From NCBI RefSeq assembly GCF_040581485.1, contig NC_090128.1, positions 9,362,001-9,426,000 on the forward strand: a stretch of 64,000 nt of DNA, written 5' to 3'. Positions 49,112 through 62,320 of the stretch are shown piece after piece. A program made the translations under genes and the position numbers. Origin of the DNA: Linepithema humile (taxonomy: Eukaryota > Arthropoda > Insecta > Hymenoptera > Formicidae). The stretch's first letter is position 1, and each line of letters opens with the position of its first letter. The notes under the pieces are model-generated. The model was not told the origin of the DNA. It did no database searches and saw only the letters and a list, made by a program, of their open reading frames with translations.

Positions 49112-51479
49112 GAGAAAAAGCTTATCTAAATTCGAATATTAGCAATACAGTCATGAATGCATGAATATCGGGGAATCTCGTTGCATATTATTTCGCTTTC
49201 AGCTTTTTACTGCGATCGATTCGTCGTCAGTTAATCGCTAGTTTCGATTAATAGAAAAGTATCTTGCGGAATGTCAAAATCATATCTAATCTCACTGTTG
49301 ATCAGGTTTTTTGCAATTTCCTAAGTGGAGTTTTCATTAATGAAAAGAATTTTGTCGGAAAGTATATGGTAAAAAGTGTCGTGCAATTTCTCGAAGAACA
49401 CTTAACGTTTCAATGAAAATTTCATTTGTTTTTGACATGATTGATTCCGGGAAAAGGTTTAAAGGACGACATGCGAGTCGCCGTCGGTAGTTGTGGCTTG
49501 TTTAATTATTACAATAGGCCGGTATGCGATGTAACGGCAATTGCTTCGTTGCCGTTAGTGAATAATTCTCGCGCAGCATGAAACTAGTCGCGTCGACCAC
49601 AAAACTTATACAACTGCGCGAATTGTATTTCACGAGTGTGTAAGTTCGCGTGCGAACTTTCTCTCGTCGATATATTTGAATCGTACACTGTAATTGGTTC
49701 GAGGGCAGAGGATGCTTAATTGACCGTAGTTACTCGCTTAGCGGGCTCAGGGTTTACGCCGACTAAATTGCACCCTTCTTCTTCTCCGTCATTCATTTCC
49801 GCTCTTTTCCCATCCGCCTTTTCCGCTCCTCTATTAAATCTCTCGATATCTTCCCAGCTGCAAACTTTTTCCCGTAGCGCGGGAAAAAGCCGCGGTCTCT
49901 CTAAATAATAATTCGGTTTATCGCGTTAATTCGTATAAACGAGGATTAGCCGCGACACCGAAACCGCAGTAATATTTATCGTTTAAATATGAAATTATTT
50001 TACCGCAGTTACGTGCGCGTACATTTAATGATCGCAATGAAATATCGGGGAAATCAATTATAATGGAAAATGCAAATACTAAGTACTGTATGAAAGGATT
50101 AAGCGAATTTTTGATTATACATTGCAGCGTTATATATTGTGCGCTGTCTGTAATTGTTCGTATATTGAACAATTAAAAAACTTCACGAAATATAACAAAT
50201 TTTATTTAATTTTAAATGTAATATTTTGAATGGAAAAGCACCGAGAGAGTAATTTTTTTTTTTTTTAAAAAAAGTTAATCGACGGGTGAATAGGATTCAA
50301 AAATGATGAGAAAAGCCGAAAAATGAATTGATTTATTTTTGTTTATTAATTTTATTTATTTAAATTTATTTTTAGATTTATTTAGATTTATATATTTATT
50401 TATATATTTTATCTTCTGATGTGTAAAAAGCGGATAAGTGCAAGCAGATGAGCAAAAATTGCATTTATTAAAAATACGACCTAAAGTTTAAATTGAAAAA
50501 CAACTTTTTCTATTATCGACATTAAACCATTTTCTTGCTCTTAATGCTTCATTTATCACGAGAAAATGATAAGGTAATACGGTTTGGTTTTGTAAGATTT
50601 TTAATTAAAGATTATTTATCCGCTAACATGTTCGGGAAATTGCGGAAAGTACTTTTTGGCATCTTTCTTTATTCTGGATATACTCTTTCGCACATTACTT
50701 CGTTCGCAAAGACTCTTTTCTCCCTCCATCCAGAAAATAATCTCTGGAATTACTTTTTTCAGGCGCATCCTTCGTCGTGGCGAGCATGAGTTTTTCTAAT
50801 CTGCGGCTCAGCGATGTCCATAAGACAGACACGTAGAAGCACCAGGCACTGTTGCATTAAAGCGGACCGTCTCAGAAATTCAACGATATTTCTGTCACCG
50901 TCTCTCTGTCACCAAGGCAAGGTAAGCTCAGCTTATTTTCCGGCGATTAGGTTGGCGTTTTTCCTACCGCCTCATCGTTCGCCATTTGCCATTTCAAGCG
51001 GCGATAAAGTCGAAATTGTCAAATCAGTCGACACGTGCTTTGCACGAACTATCTTCCGCTTTGAAATCGCGCCAGTCTGCATTCACACGTCACATTTTCC
51101 ATTTCGGATTTATTTGAAGAAACATGCATACGAATGATGTGACAAATACAAACATTTTTCAGCGCTCGAATCAGTTCGCCAGATATCGAAAAAGCTTACA
51201 CCAGAACCAATGAATATTTAGATAAGACATAAAGCAGGTGTGTAAACGCATAATATTGCGCGACTGCATTTAATACTGAGAGACACGGAGCTGTGTTTAA
51301 TCGCGTGCCGTAAGTGCGGTATACGAGTCTTGAATTAATGCCGCGGAGCTCGGCTTCCCTTACGCTTCGCCGTTATTCAAATTCGCCGTTTCACCGAGGG
51401 AATGCTCTCGAGCGTGCCAACTGACTGTCGAGCCAGTCGAGGCGTTTATCAAAATGACTGTTTTAAACTGCAATTATTT

Positions 51480-52100
51480 TTGTTTTAAAACCATTTACAG
51501 TGTCATGTAATTTCCTAAGAAATACGTATATTCATCATTTACTCATTGCATTTTAACTTCTTTCATGTTTAGCAAGGCAATTTTATTTATTATCTCTAAT
51601 ATATCACAGTTACATCAAAATTATATACTTTATAAAATTCACTTTTACTGAAAACATATTAAATAACAATCAAACTTAATTAAATAACTAAAGGAATTCT
51701 TATTTTAGAGATACAAATGTGTTATATAATTTTCTGAGGTGCATATATTATTTCTAGCATTTTAATTTTTTTGAGCTTGGTAGAAATATTCATTACCTTT
51801 AATATACCATTTATATTAAAATTATATGTTTTTAATTACACGCTTAAAATATAATTTTATGAAAAATGTATTAAATGGAAACCAAACTTAATTAGATAAA
51901 TAAATAATTAATTTTTTTTTTGTAAATTTTAATAAATATCATCTATAGATGCTCGAGTTTACATAAATATAAATATACATATTTCAGTTTCCTCGTTATT
52001 TATTATTTATTATTATTATTTTATTATTATTATTTCATTACTCAATATTTTCCAAAATATCAATGCAAACGAGAAATTAAATTAGATAACTGGTATTTTG
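51480..52100. repeat. AT-rich, degenerate direct repeats of about 210 bp
   Basis: The block around 51658 (ttaaataacaatcaaactta) recurs near 51870 (accaaacttaattagataaa) and weakly near 52065 (gaaattaaattagataac). Preceding segments (cattttaa, aaaattatat) also recur in order. The region then passes into (TTA)n near 52000-52036. It may be an old tandem array or a decayed AT-rich element. Confidence 0.4.
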
Positions 52101-54824
52101 TAATAATTTAAGCATAAATCAAAATATTTTATTAAGCTTTTAAAAATATTGTATTTTTATCATTTTTGCATATTTTTTTGCAATATTTTTGTACAACAAA
52201 CAAATATATCCTGTATAAAAATAATGTTCGTAAAACAGTGTTATCGCGAGCTACTTCAGTTTGTCGAGTTTCAGAATCCATTTAATCATTCAAACTAGTA
52301 GTAGTATCAGTAGATAAGAGCGGAAGCAGAGGGAAGCCCGTAGGAGTGCGCCTTTTCAAATAGTTGCTCCGAAAACTCATCTCGATATATACCATCTTTA
52401 TCCCACGAGAACGTAATCTCTGCTTATTTTCCTGACGGAGGCGAAGAATCTCCCTCGTCGGCTCATTGCCGAGTTCCGATCGATTGATCAGCCGATCCTT
52501 TTGAATAAAATACACTCAGTGGCTCTTTAGGAAGCCAACTCGTTGATTTTTTTGCGCAAGTTTTATTAGCTGGTCGGTCGGATGATGGCGAAAAAAATTC
52601 ATTGTGAAGAAATGTCTGATCTGATAACGATTCATTTTTCATGATTTCGTCCTCTTCCTCGACGTAGTATCGACGGTGTAGGATAGCATAGGATATTCTT
52701 TTCTTTCTCGACTTCGATCGATTGTTTCCGAAATATTTTTTGCACAGGCCACGCCATTCTTTACGAACGGAAGTGGCATAAAAACTTTTGCCAGGGAAAT
52801 TTATTCCCGATGGCGCAATTGTGATGAAATGATAGAATTATTTTCCGAAATTCCAAAGTTCAGAGAGAAACAATTTATATATTTCGCTTACTCACATTGT
52901 CAAATGCAGCGATCGTCATAACAGTCGATAAAATGTGGGACACTCACTCGTGCGTTATTGCCCTGCAGTAGTCGCGTCACCATAACGCGGATAACTGCGC
53001 GATCTTAAAGGGGACAGAGGAAGGCAAGTTGGTCGCAATGATGCGAGCAGCCGATGAGAAAGCGCGGATAATTGCGCAACTTTTCAGCCTCCGTGTGACA
53101 TGCTCTTTCGCGATAATCGCTCGTAAAAAGTCCGAAAAGCCCCGCATCCTCTTCGACCACGTCAAGGTGCTTTCATAAAGCCGTCGAGTCGTTAATTAAA
53201 ATAGCTTTTGAAAACTTCACCGTTGGGATGCGCGTGGCGACACAGGGATGGGAAAACTTTCGAGCGGTGTCAACGGCTGCCGCACGCAAAAGGCGATCGC
53301 TCTAAAAGCCTATGGCAGATTGCTCCGGCCTCCTCAAATTCTCGTTAACCCGAGAACTAGTCGCGGGAGATGTAATTTACGCCCCAGCGACACATAATCG
53401 AAAAGCTATTATTCCCGTTTTATCCCGACTCGTCGGAATTATTAATAGGTTTTGCTGTATAGTTAATTCAATTGAATTATCATAAAGATATTATCTCGAT
53501 TTTAAATATTCGTAATGCGAAGAATAAAATATCGCGATGCACACGTCAAAAGCAAACGTGACTTTTTGGCACGCTAAACAATAACGATTCGTTGAATTGT
53601 AAAATGTTTTGCAATGACGTTGGAAAAAATTCTGTATTTATTCGAAAATTAACAATTACCTGACGCACAATAATATCTCCTTTTCATTTTATCATTACTT
53701 GCGTGAAAACTTTTTAGATTGCATTTTCCGGGCGTTAATGGATTCATTTGCCTAGTGTGTAATGCATATTTAATAGTAATAGAAAATATTCAAAGAGCAT
53801 ATGAGAGTAAACAGACTTCACTGTCCGCTCGTTTAAAAATAAAACACACGGTTTGTTCCATCTGTAGCAAAATTTATTTTGAGAGACTAATTTCCAATTA
53901 ATTTTTAAAATAAGAACCGCGAAAGAGAGCCAATTAGATAATTTGAGCAGAAAAGAATGAGAGAGGAAATTATATTTTTTAGGAAAACTTTGCTAAGATA
54001 ATAACTAGTTTTTTTTTCTAACAATGGAAGAATATTTCTTCTGTCTTTTTCCATAATTAATGTACAGAGCGGTATGCGGTTTTTTAAAAGGGCATAATAC
54101 GCTGGGATACGCTCGACCGCTGCAAAATGCGACTTCCTAATACGCGCGATAAGTAAGCTTTTCCGCGAGGGATATACAACGCCTGGTTGCGCGTAAATGT
54201 GAATCTGCCACGGCTGCATTGTCGCGCACACAAGTACACATTAGTGCATTCTGTTTGCACACACGCACGAGACTGCGCAAATACGAGCGACGGGTGCGCT
54301 GGCGATACGGCGCGATGGTAACTTCGCGAGTGGAATTTCGGGACATTATGCGTGCAAATGCAAATACAATTTATACAGATAGTTGTTACGTTTACGAGTT
54401 TGTGCCTGCATGCGCGCGCTGCCACTCCTCGTAATTAGGACAGAACGGGCGTGGAATATGAAGGATAACTTAAAGTTTTGCGCACTCCGAACGGAAGTGC
54501 AGACACTGCAGTGTCGTACTGTAACGAAACTGTAAGGGTCGCACGTGCCTAACTTGAACGGGTTATCACAGCTCATTGCTGATTTAAACTGTGGCGCAGA
54601 CAAAATATTAATGCCGTGGGGATTCAGATGTTTCAGATCGCGCCGCAACCCTTTGGCTAAGATTAATATAGACCACGGTTTATTCACGCTACAAGGGTCA
54701 AAAGGGTCGATGGTTACGAGTTGCGCAATATTATTTCCCGTGAAATCGGAGTCGGGTTTCGTCGGAAAGTTTCACCAACGTAATGTTGGCTGCTTTCGCG
54801 TTGCATCGGTGCCGTCGACGGGCT

Positions 54825-54850
54825 GCGGCGGCGGCGGCGGCGGCGGCGGC
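54825..54850. repeat. (GGC)n triplet repeat in a GC-rich island
   Basis: About eight GGC units in a locally GC-rich 400 bp. A 210-codon open frame crosses it (54545-55177, GTG start), but it has no domain and its composition explains the openness. Confidence 0.85.
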
Positions 54851-56085
54851 CCGTTGTGTCACACGAGCGCTGCAGTTCGGTGGGCGACGAGTCTCTTCGT
54901 TTCCGGCGGAATTCAATTTCCATGCGAGCGTTATCGAGGCCCTACCTTCGCCGCCGCCTGGCTATGCAGATTGTGGATCCGTCGGCGGCGCGCGTTACAG
55001 CCTCCCGTCGTCGCGCTATCATCGCCGTCGACAATTTACGGCACGATCGTCTCGCGCGACTTGCTTATCCGATCCACGTACACGCGTAACACGCCCCCGC
55101 AATTTGCGACGATAACCGGCGCCCTGCCGTTACGACGACGGCGACGTGGTAGGACGGAAAATTGTCGCGGGATTTGAAGTCACGCTCCTTATTAGCGCGC
55201 AACACTGATGCGATAACCTGAATAGTCTCAAAGAGACTCCGGTTTTAATGTTTTGCTATCGTGTACTTACTTAAGTTACGAGAGTTTGTAAATGTAACGA
55301 TCGATTCCACGTGAAGTGATATACAACTGGGTGTAATGATTTTTTAGCGTGATAGCATATCGTTGCACATAATACGACTTTCGTTCGTAAGTGTGTCTTA
55401 AATTTACATCTCAATTTGAATAGAATAATTGCAAGATATAAAGCGAAGATAATTACTGATTAAAGATAGATTTTATTCGCTGAATATATAATTTTCCGTT
55501 TTTTATTTAGTTTGATCGAACTTATTTGAAAACGATATACATAATTTGCATATAATTCTCTTATCGTACAGTAGAAACTTGCGGTTTTCGAGCAGCTGGT
55601 TTGGCGAATTAAATTTGCGAGCATATTCGTGGTTTCATTTCATTTGGCACAACTTCAGCTGCATTCTAAAGAGAATGCTTGAATTAAACGGCGTTGTTCC
55701 GGATGTAACGTCATCATACTCGATGGAACGCATTGCGATGCACCACGAGAATATGGTAACGACTCGTACAAACTATTTACGATGGCAAGTTGCGATGCGC
55801 GGATGTCGTGTTCGCGTAATGTAATTGAAACAATATCTCGCCGCATTGATAGAAGCGCATTGAATTAAATTTTTAATGATTGTTGCGTTCGTTGTGATTT
55901 GCGCGCGCAATAAACTCGCGTCGGACGAAAAAATAGAAACGAAACATCTGACGCGTTTTATTTGTATTGCTTTGTAATAAAACATCAGAGACATGACAGT
56001 CGCGTATTGCAGGTTACAAATTAAATTTATAGCCGCGTGGTACAGTCTCGCGATAAAGAAAATGAGAAACTTTTTGTTTATTCTA

Positions 56086-56276
56086 CACGGAGAAAATTTT
56101 ATATCAAAAATTACTATGTACGTAGCTGCAGACCATGAAGAAATTATAAAAATTTTTACCATGTTTTTCACATGTGAAACATAGTAAAAATTTTCGGTCC
56201 GCAGCTATTACTGTAGATAGTAATTTTTGATAAAATTTTCCTCGTGAAATCGGATTTTGATAAAATTTTCTCCGTG
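56086..56276. mobile_element. Foldback / MITE-like element
   Basis: The outer ends are CACGGAGAAAATTTTAT (from 56086) and ATAAAATTTTCTCCGTG (to 56276), perfect 17-bp inverted repeats. Inside, the left arm (tcaaaaattacta, gtagctgcagacc, aaaatttttaccatgttt) pairs with the right arm (aaacatagtaaaaatttt, ggtccgcagcta, tagtaatttttga). The tip of the hairpin is near 56168. The right end carries an additional partial repeat of the terminal block (taaaattttcctcgtg at about 56231-56246). There is no ORF and no clear target duplication. Confidence 0.7.
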
Positions 56277-57753
56277 CACTGAATATTGGATTGCATTTTG
56301 CATTGTGTTATCAATTATTATCCAGTTCAATAGAAACTATAGTATTGCATTTTAGTTGTTATAATTGACTAATTATTTAAGTTGTTTGAATAATAATTGT
56401 CCACGTAACAATTCGCGCGGCAAACAATAGCAATAACAGATGACAACAATAACGGTGAAGTTAACTAATAATAATAATTAATTAATTAGAACTACACACA
56501 CAGCTTGTGTCACTTGGGAATCACGCAACCACGAATGTGGCGAAGTCCCTTGCTAATGTACTAATTCCTTCGGCGATTTAGCGTCGGACACCGGTGGACA
56601 AACACGCGTGGGATTCACGGGTCGATAAATCGTTAATTCACGTCTGTGTGCGTGCTCATATTGGTTCTCGCACGTATCTTACCTCTGCTTTGTCACCTCT
56701 CGCACGTCCAATTATTGGGATATACATAATGCTTTGACAGACGGCGGAATACACGTTACGCGACGCAGGACATCGTTATTGTTTAAACGTGACAAGAGAA
56801 AACGCAGAACGCATCCGCAAAGAGCCGAAACAGGATGTCAAGACGATTTTAAATCTGTCCTTAATTCCTTTTAATAGCAAGATAAATCGAACTTTCAATT
56901 GAGCTACACTCGATCTATGCAGAAAACGTCACTCTACATTTTTTGTACGATTTTTAATCTAAAAATGAATTCCGCGTGTTGGAATAAATAGGAAGTGAAA
57001 GAAATGTCGCGTGACGTTAATTACTTGTGATTAATTATTAACTGGTTCAATATTTTATAATATTTTTTGTAATTTTTTCTTTCCGTGTTCGTGAACACTT
57101 TGCGCTTATCTCAAATAAGTCACGCATGCCGATGATTAGAGAGCATTGTGTAAAATATATTGGTTGTTGTTAATTATTTTTGTTGCTGCGTTAATTAATA
57201 TCTATAACTAGTGTAATCTCACGTATCCGATGTATTACATTTGAATTTATTTTTCATCCATTGAAAACGATCGCGCGTGTAAATATGCCTCGCTTATATA
57301 ATGCCGAGTAAAATCATGTTCGATTATCGTAGCGTGTTAATTATCGCGCGTAATTAGCTGTGTTTTTCCGGCCGACTCGTATCTTCAAGTGATATGTAGA
57401 TATTTAGCGGCGAGTGAATTTATTCATCATAATCCCACTAATTATTCACACGCTGCTTTAATATCATTTATGAACATAATATTCTAATTATTTATGATAA
57501 TTCGGTATGAAGGTGGCAATTTGACGGTTGTTATGCAACAAATTCTCTCGAACAGAGGAAAGTATTTCTGATGTTATCGAATTGACGATGCGGGCGGCTG
57601 TACGAGTGCCTCAAACGTTTCGCCTTCTTGAATTTCCGCATATATTCCTTCATAAAGTTCATACGTTATCTAAATAAAAGTTGGCTGTCAGTATAAATTC
57701 CTCCGGCTACGGGTCTTTCGCGTTCTTCGCCGTAGTCTTATTTTCAGAAATAT

Positions 57754-57993
57754 CTACTTAAAGAGAATAGAAAACACGGCGGATATAACAGTCATAACTT
57801 TGCGAAGTGATCTACGAGCTCGTTCGTTCGTTCTATTAGATTGTCCGTCATCCTTATTCGCCTTATCTTCATCTTCCACGCTTGGCATAAAAATGAGAAT
57901 CGTGTTTGCGCGGTCATGAAGTAGCGCGGGGGGAGAAATTCCGAGGAGCAAAGAGGCGGCTCCAGCGAGGAGCAAGGGACTTAGCCTTTCCAT
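57754..57993 (-). CDS. Small prepropeptide-like ORF, unverified
   Basis: This is a 79-codon ATG ORF on the minus strand. Residues 1 to about 24 resemble a signal peptide (core LSPLLLAGAASLLLG). Residues 38-57 are acidic and polar (VEDEDKANKDDG), and RARR at 58-61 is a basic cleavage-type site. The last 18 residues are cationic and hydrophobic (SLRKVMTVISAVFSILFK). That order of signal, acidic spacer, basic site and short amphipathic tail is the layout of many insect secreted peptides, including antimicrobial, venom-type and neuropeptide precursors. A C-terminal membrane anchor would also fit. The sequence just before the ATG (gaatacag) could be a splice acceptor. No known peptide was recognised, and a chance ORF remains possible. 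Confidence 0.3.
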   Translation of the reverse strand: MERLSPLLLAGAASLLLGISPPALLHDRANTILIFMPSVEDEDKANKDDGQSNRTNERARRSLRKVMTVISAVFSILFK

Positions 57994-60055
57994 CTGTATT
58001 CCATTTTCTTAGAATAAAGAGCTATCGCACTCTCCTTCCTATCGACGCCTGGCGTATACGCCATCGCTGTCGATAGAGTCTATGTATCGTGTTTTCTGAC
58101 TTTACTACTGAAATCACTCGGGATGCGATGGCAGGCGCATATGTGCGATATGTTCGAACAACCGGAGAAAAAAACATTTAGCGCAAACTCCATTTGCGAG
58201 GTGCCATTCCGAAAATAAATGCGTCTGCAGCATTCGCATTATTTTACATAATTTTGCCTACAAAAAAAAATAATAATTTTTTTTTTAAAGAAATTTTATT
58301 CAGTTAATTAGCACTGGGATGTCGCGTGTGAAAAATTTCATTTTTCCATCAACAATTTTCACGTAATTTTTGAGATAAAATGTAATTGGAAAAATTTAGT
58401 GACATTTTTCAGTAATGTTTTACATTCCTGAAATTTTGATAACATTTTACAGCACAATCCTTTTAAATATTCAATTCCAAATCTCGTTGGCATATATATT
58501 AAATTTTAAGAGATTCGTCTATTTTCCATAAAAAGTAGGAAAATCGAGTTATGAGGAATTTTCATTAAAATAACGATATATTGTTACTCTTTGAAATACT
58601 CACAGGAATATTCGTGGCTCGTGAAAGGGTCAAGATCGAATCCCCTCGGGTGACAACGAGGTTACTACGTTAATAAAAACGCGAAATATTTTTTGATATC
58701 GCGACGGGCACGCTAAAATCGGATATTTTTAACGTTTCTCTGTGAACGAAGGAATTTCAGGAAGAAATACGGCTGCAGTAGTACTAATGTGTGTGTATGT
58801 GTCTGCACGTTCTCATACTTCTTGAAAGACAAAAGAGTCACGATGATGGCCACCCTAAATCGTCTCTACTTCGCAGTCCGTATTCCGGCGCAGTGCATCG
58901 TGTCTTTATGTCCTTGTAATGCGAAACGAGGATCAGCTCGCAAAACCGAACGTGACCGGCATTTTACGCGTTGAGTCACATTGCGACATAACGTATGCGT
59001 CGTTGTTGGCACCTGCTATCTTAGATTTTATGACTAATAAAAGCAGCTTTTATGTCTGCAAATATCGAGACTAATCACCAAATAATTCGGTTTATCACAG
59101 AATCTAACTTGTCCGCGAGAAGTCGGGAAATCTAGATCGAGCGTTCCAAAATTAGCAACTATCTAATTATAAGAAAAGAGAGACTATTTTAATAGAATTT
59201 TAGTAGTCATCTTGCTTCGCGTTCAATTATTTCTCAATTTCTTGCGTGTAAATGTGTGGTGGCGCTTTTTTAATAATGCGGAAAGTTAGAAAATAAAAGA
59301 AACCGCAAAGTGTCCGTTGGAAATATTGCGCGAAAGCATTGTAATATTTTTTGCTTAGCAAAAAGCGATTTAATATAGCAGTTGATCGCTTAATGAACAA
59401 AGCGATTGTTTAGGAATATATTGTAGCAACGTGGTTTGAGATTTTTTGGAACACTCAATAGATATTTAATTAACGTTATCGAGCAATTCTATGTAAAGCT
59501 ACGCTAACATCTTGCGCGTTATAAAAAGAAACCGCTTTTGCCGTCGTTCGATTAAAGTCGAACGCCCGAAGATGTCTTTGAGCCCGACTCCTCTCTCCGA
59601 CTCGCTTGAAATACACTCGTTCTACTCGTTTACGTTCATTAATCGAATTTTCACCGATCGATCGGCACTGAGGCCAACTTTTTCTTTGTCAGAGTTTGAG
59701 TACTTTGATCTCATTAAGCTCGTTAAAGCGCTCGAAATACTTAGGATTTCTACAATAAGCTGATAAATATTCTTACGTTTTCTGTTGCAAATGAATGTAG
59801 ATGTATGCAATCTCGATAAATGATATCTCTTATAAAAGCTGCGAATGTGGAACGGTTCAAAAATTTTCCAATCTGCGTCGGATCTTAATCGCCTTGTTTT
59901 TCTCGAGTCACGACGGTTTTTCCGGTATCAGATATCTTTCTTTGAATATCTCTACATTCATCACGAAGCAGCTTCCTGGTTTTGATCAAAATTGTATAAC
60001 AGCATCGGGTATTATTAAAGCTTGAATAAAAAATATCACAGTTCTTGATATAAGA

Positions 60056-60082
60056 GAGATTACGAATAATTCCCGTAATCTC
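60056..60082. repeat. Perfect 9-bp inverted repeat
   Basis: GAGATTACG and CGTAATCTC are separated by 9 nt. Confidence 0.5.
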
Positions 60083-62291
60083 GCTATTTCATTCAGTGAT
60101 AAAGGGATTTATTGCTGCAATAATAATACTAACGATAATTTTATTCTTATCGTTATATCGTGGACTATGACAGCGCGCAGAAGCGAAACAGTTTCATTTA
60201 GATCCAATTACTCCTCCGTTGCAGCTTTATTCGCTATAACTTATCAGGAATACAGTGATATTTTCGTTCGGTTTAATAAAAGTCTCTTAAACACATATAG
60301 CATATCATAAATCTCTTTTATGCATTTTAGTGTACATAAAACCTCGCTTGCCTTGCTTGCAAACGAAGTCGTGCTTTGAAATAGCTTTGCTGTTCGTGCT
60401 ATCGGGAATAGAAACACTATGTAATGTAGGAATCCATACGATTTCACGCAATCTACACACGCCGAGGTATACAGAGGAAATATCTGTTCACATTTCGGCG
60501 CATGAAAATGAAAAAAAAAAAAAAAAGAGAATGATCACATTCCCTTTTGCACTCTCCAGCTCCGATATTTCTACTTTATATTAGCTTTATTTCTTTCCAC
60601 GACAGTGAAACATTTCGAGTAGTTAGTCTCGCCAAGTGTACGCAGCAGATATATGAATCATTAACGGGATACTCGATAATATCAGCATATTTGGTACATG
60701 TGTGGCCGTGCTGTAAGGGCTCACGGGATTACGAGTATATGGTCCCATAAATTTTACCCTCGTTTGAACAAAGGGCGGATTCTCGAGGCACATCCGGTAC
60801 CTACGCCAGCAGCCGTCGCGCCCGCGCGCACTCGTTCGCGCGTATCTATCGTCCCGTCCTAGATTCTAGTTCTAACCGCGTTTCGGGGTTGTAACGAGAT
60901 TACAGGGACTGAAAATTAACATAGGGAGGAAATGCCATTGCTGCGCGCAAGAACCCGGGCGAAACTCGACGTCGCGCCGTGTTATCGGTTAGTCCCAAGA
61001 ATATGGAAAGGAGGCGATCCGGAAAGGGAACGATTGCTCGGAATCAATTAGCGCTCGTTTAATGAATCGCGCGTCGATAAATCGTTTGGCTTGCGAGGGC
61101 GGGCGAAGTATATTTCGTTCACTGCCGTTCGCCTATTTGCCGTTATTCGCACGGATATTCGATTTTCCTGGGGAATAATTACCGTCGTCGTTTCTCTCTC
61201 GCTGGTACGTGTGTTCTCGGACGAACGATATTAGCTGATCGGTGGGATTTCGTGTCTCTTCGTCAGCTGGCATAGGCGAATGTAACCACGCTAGACTTGT
61301 CCCGCGGGAGACACCTGACGTGTAAAGGACGCGTGTGCAAGAGTTTGCACTTTCCGACTGCAACCTAGGTATCCGGGAAATTAAATTAACCCCATGCACG
61401 CTCGCTCGTAGGTGAAAAATTTAGGATAAAAGCGTTTCGAAATGGGAAGGCGGGTATTTTTGCCGGAAAGAAACCGGCACGGCCATACATAAGGCGATTA
61501 CACGAAGAATATTTTACGTTTATAACTGGTGTTCGTTACTTTTTTATTTCAAAAGAAAATTTTTATTTCAAAACGCGAGCTATTCGCATGATTCTCAGAG
61601 CCTTTAGAGATTTTCTTTCGAGATTCTCTTTAGAGATTGCACACAATTTTTATTTTATTTTTGGAGGCAATTTAATTATAAGGTAATTAATTTAGTTATT
61701 AAATTTCTTTAAGAAAGTATTTATTATATTTATTTTCAAATAAATAATATGATGAGATTTAAATTCGTCGATTTAAATGTTTGAAGTTTCTAATTTTTTT
61801 ATTTAATAGCTTTTTTTGTTATTCCGACAGTACGAAATTTTTCTATTTCTTTTAAATGCGTGTAAATGCCTGAAGTCAGAAATTTAATGTAAACATAAAT
61901 GTAATATAAATGCAGCAGTATTACTGTGAATGAAGCTTCCAATTAATTTAATTTACGCGGCTGCAGCCAGCAGCAAGAAATTATTTGCACGCATCTCAAC
62001 TTCCACAGGATGGAAAGTTGATGCGCGTACAAAGTAGAACTCACTGCGAATGTAAAGCTCAGCGAAGGGAGCGACTGCGATACTCGGCCGGCCTGTAACC
62101 GTCAACGTCTAGTTCGCAAACATATGCATGCGCCGCGGCATAAGCTGTGCGCGCGACGAGTGGAAAAGCATCGCGTGCATCGATCGTCTACCGTGACAGA
62201 CGACGATCCGGAATGGACATACCGGGGCGGGGAAGACGATGGGGAAAATGCCACAAATGAATAATAACCGACGACGTCGCGTCGTGCGCGC

Positions 62292-62320
62292 TGCCGCCGT
62301 CGCCGCCGCCGCCGCCGCCG
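62292..62320. repeat. (CCG)n triplet repeat
   Basis: A nearly pure CCG/CGC run in a GC-rich stretch of about 62.1-62.7 kb. Such CpG-dense islands in insects can mark promoters, but I see no TATA box, initiator and coding exon in order. Confidence 0.85.

Noticed and set aside
54545..55177. A 210-codon + strand ORF across the (GGC)n repeat
   Set aside because: It begins with GTG, has no domain, several frames are open at once, and GC-rich composition explains the lack of stops.
58620..58680. A tRNA B-box-like string (gatcgaatcc)
   Set aside because: No A box or cloverleaf could be formed around it.
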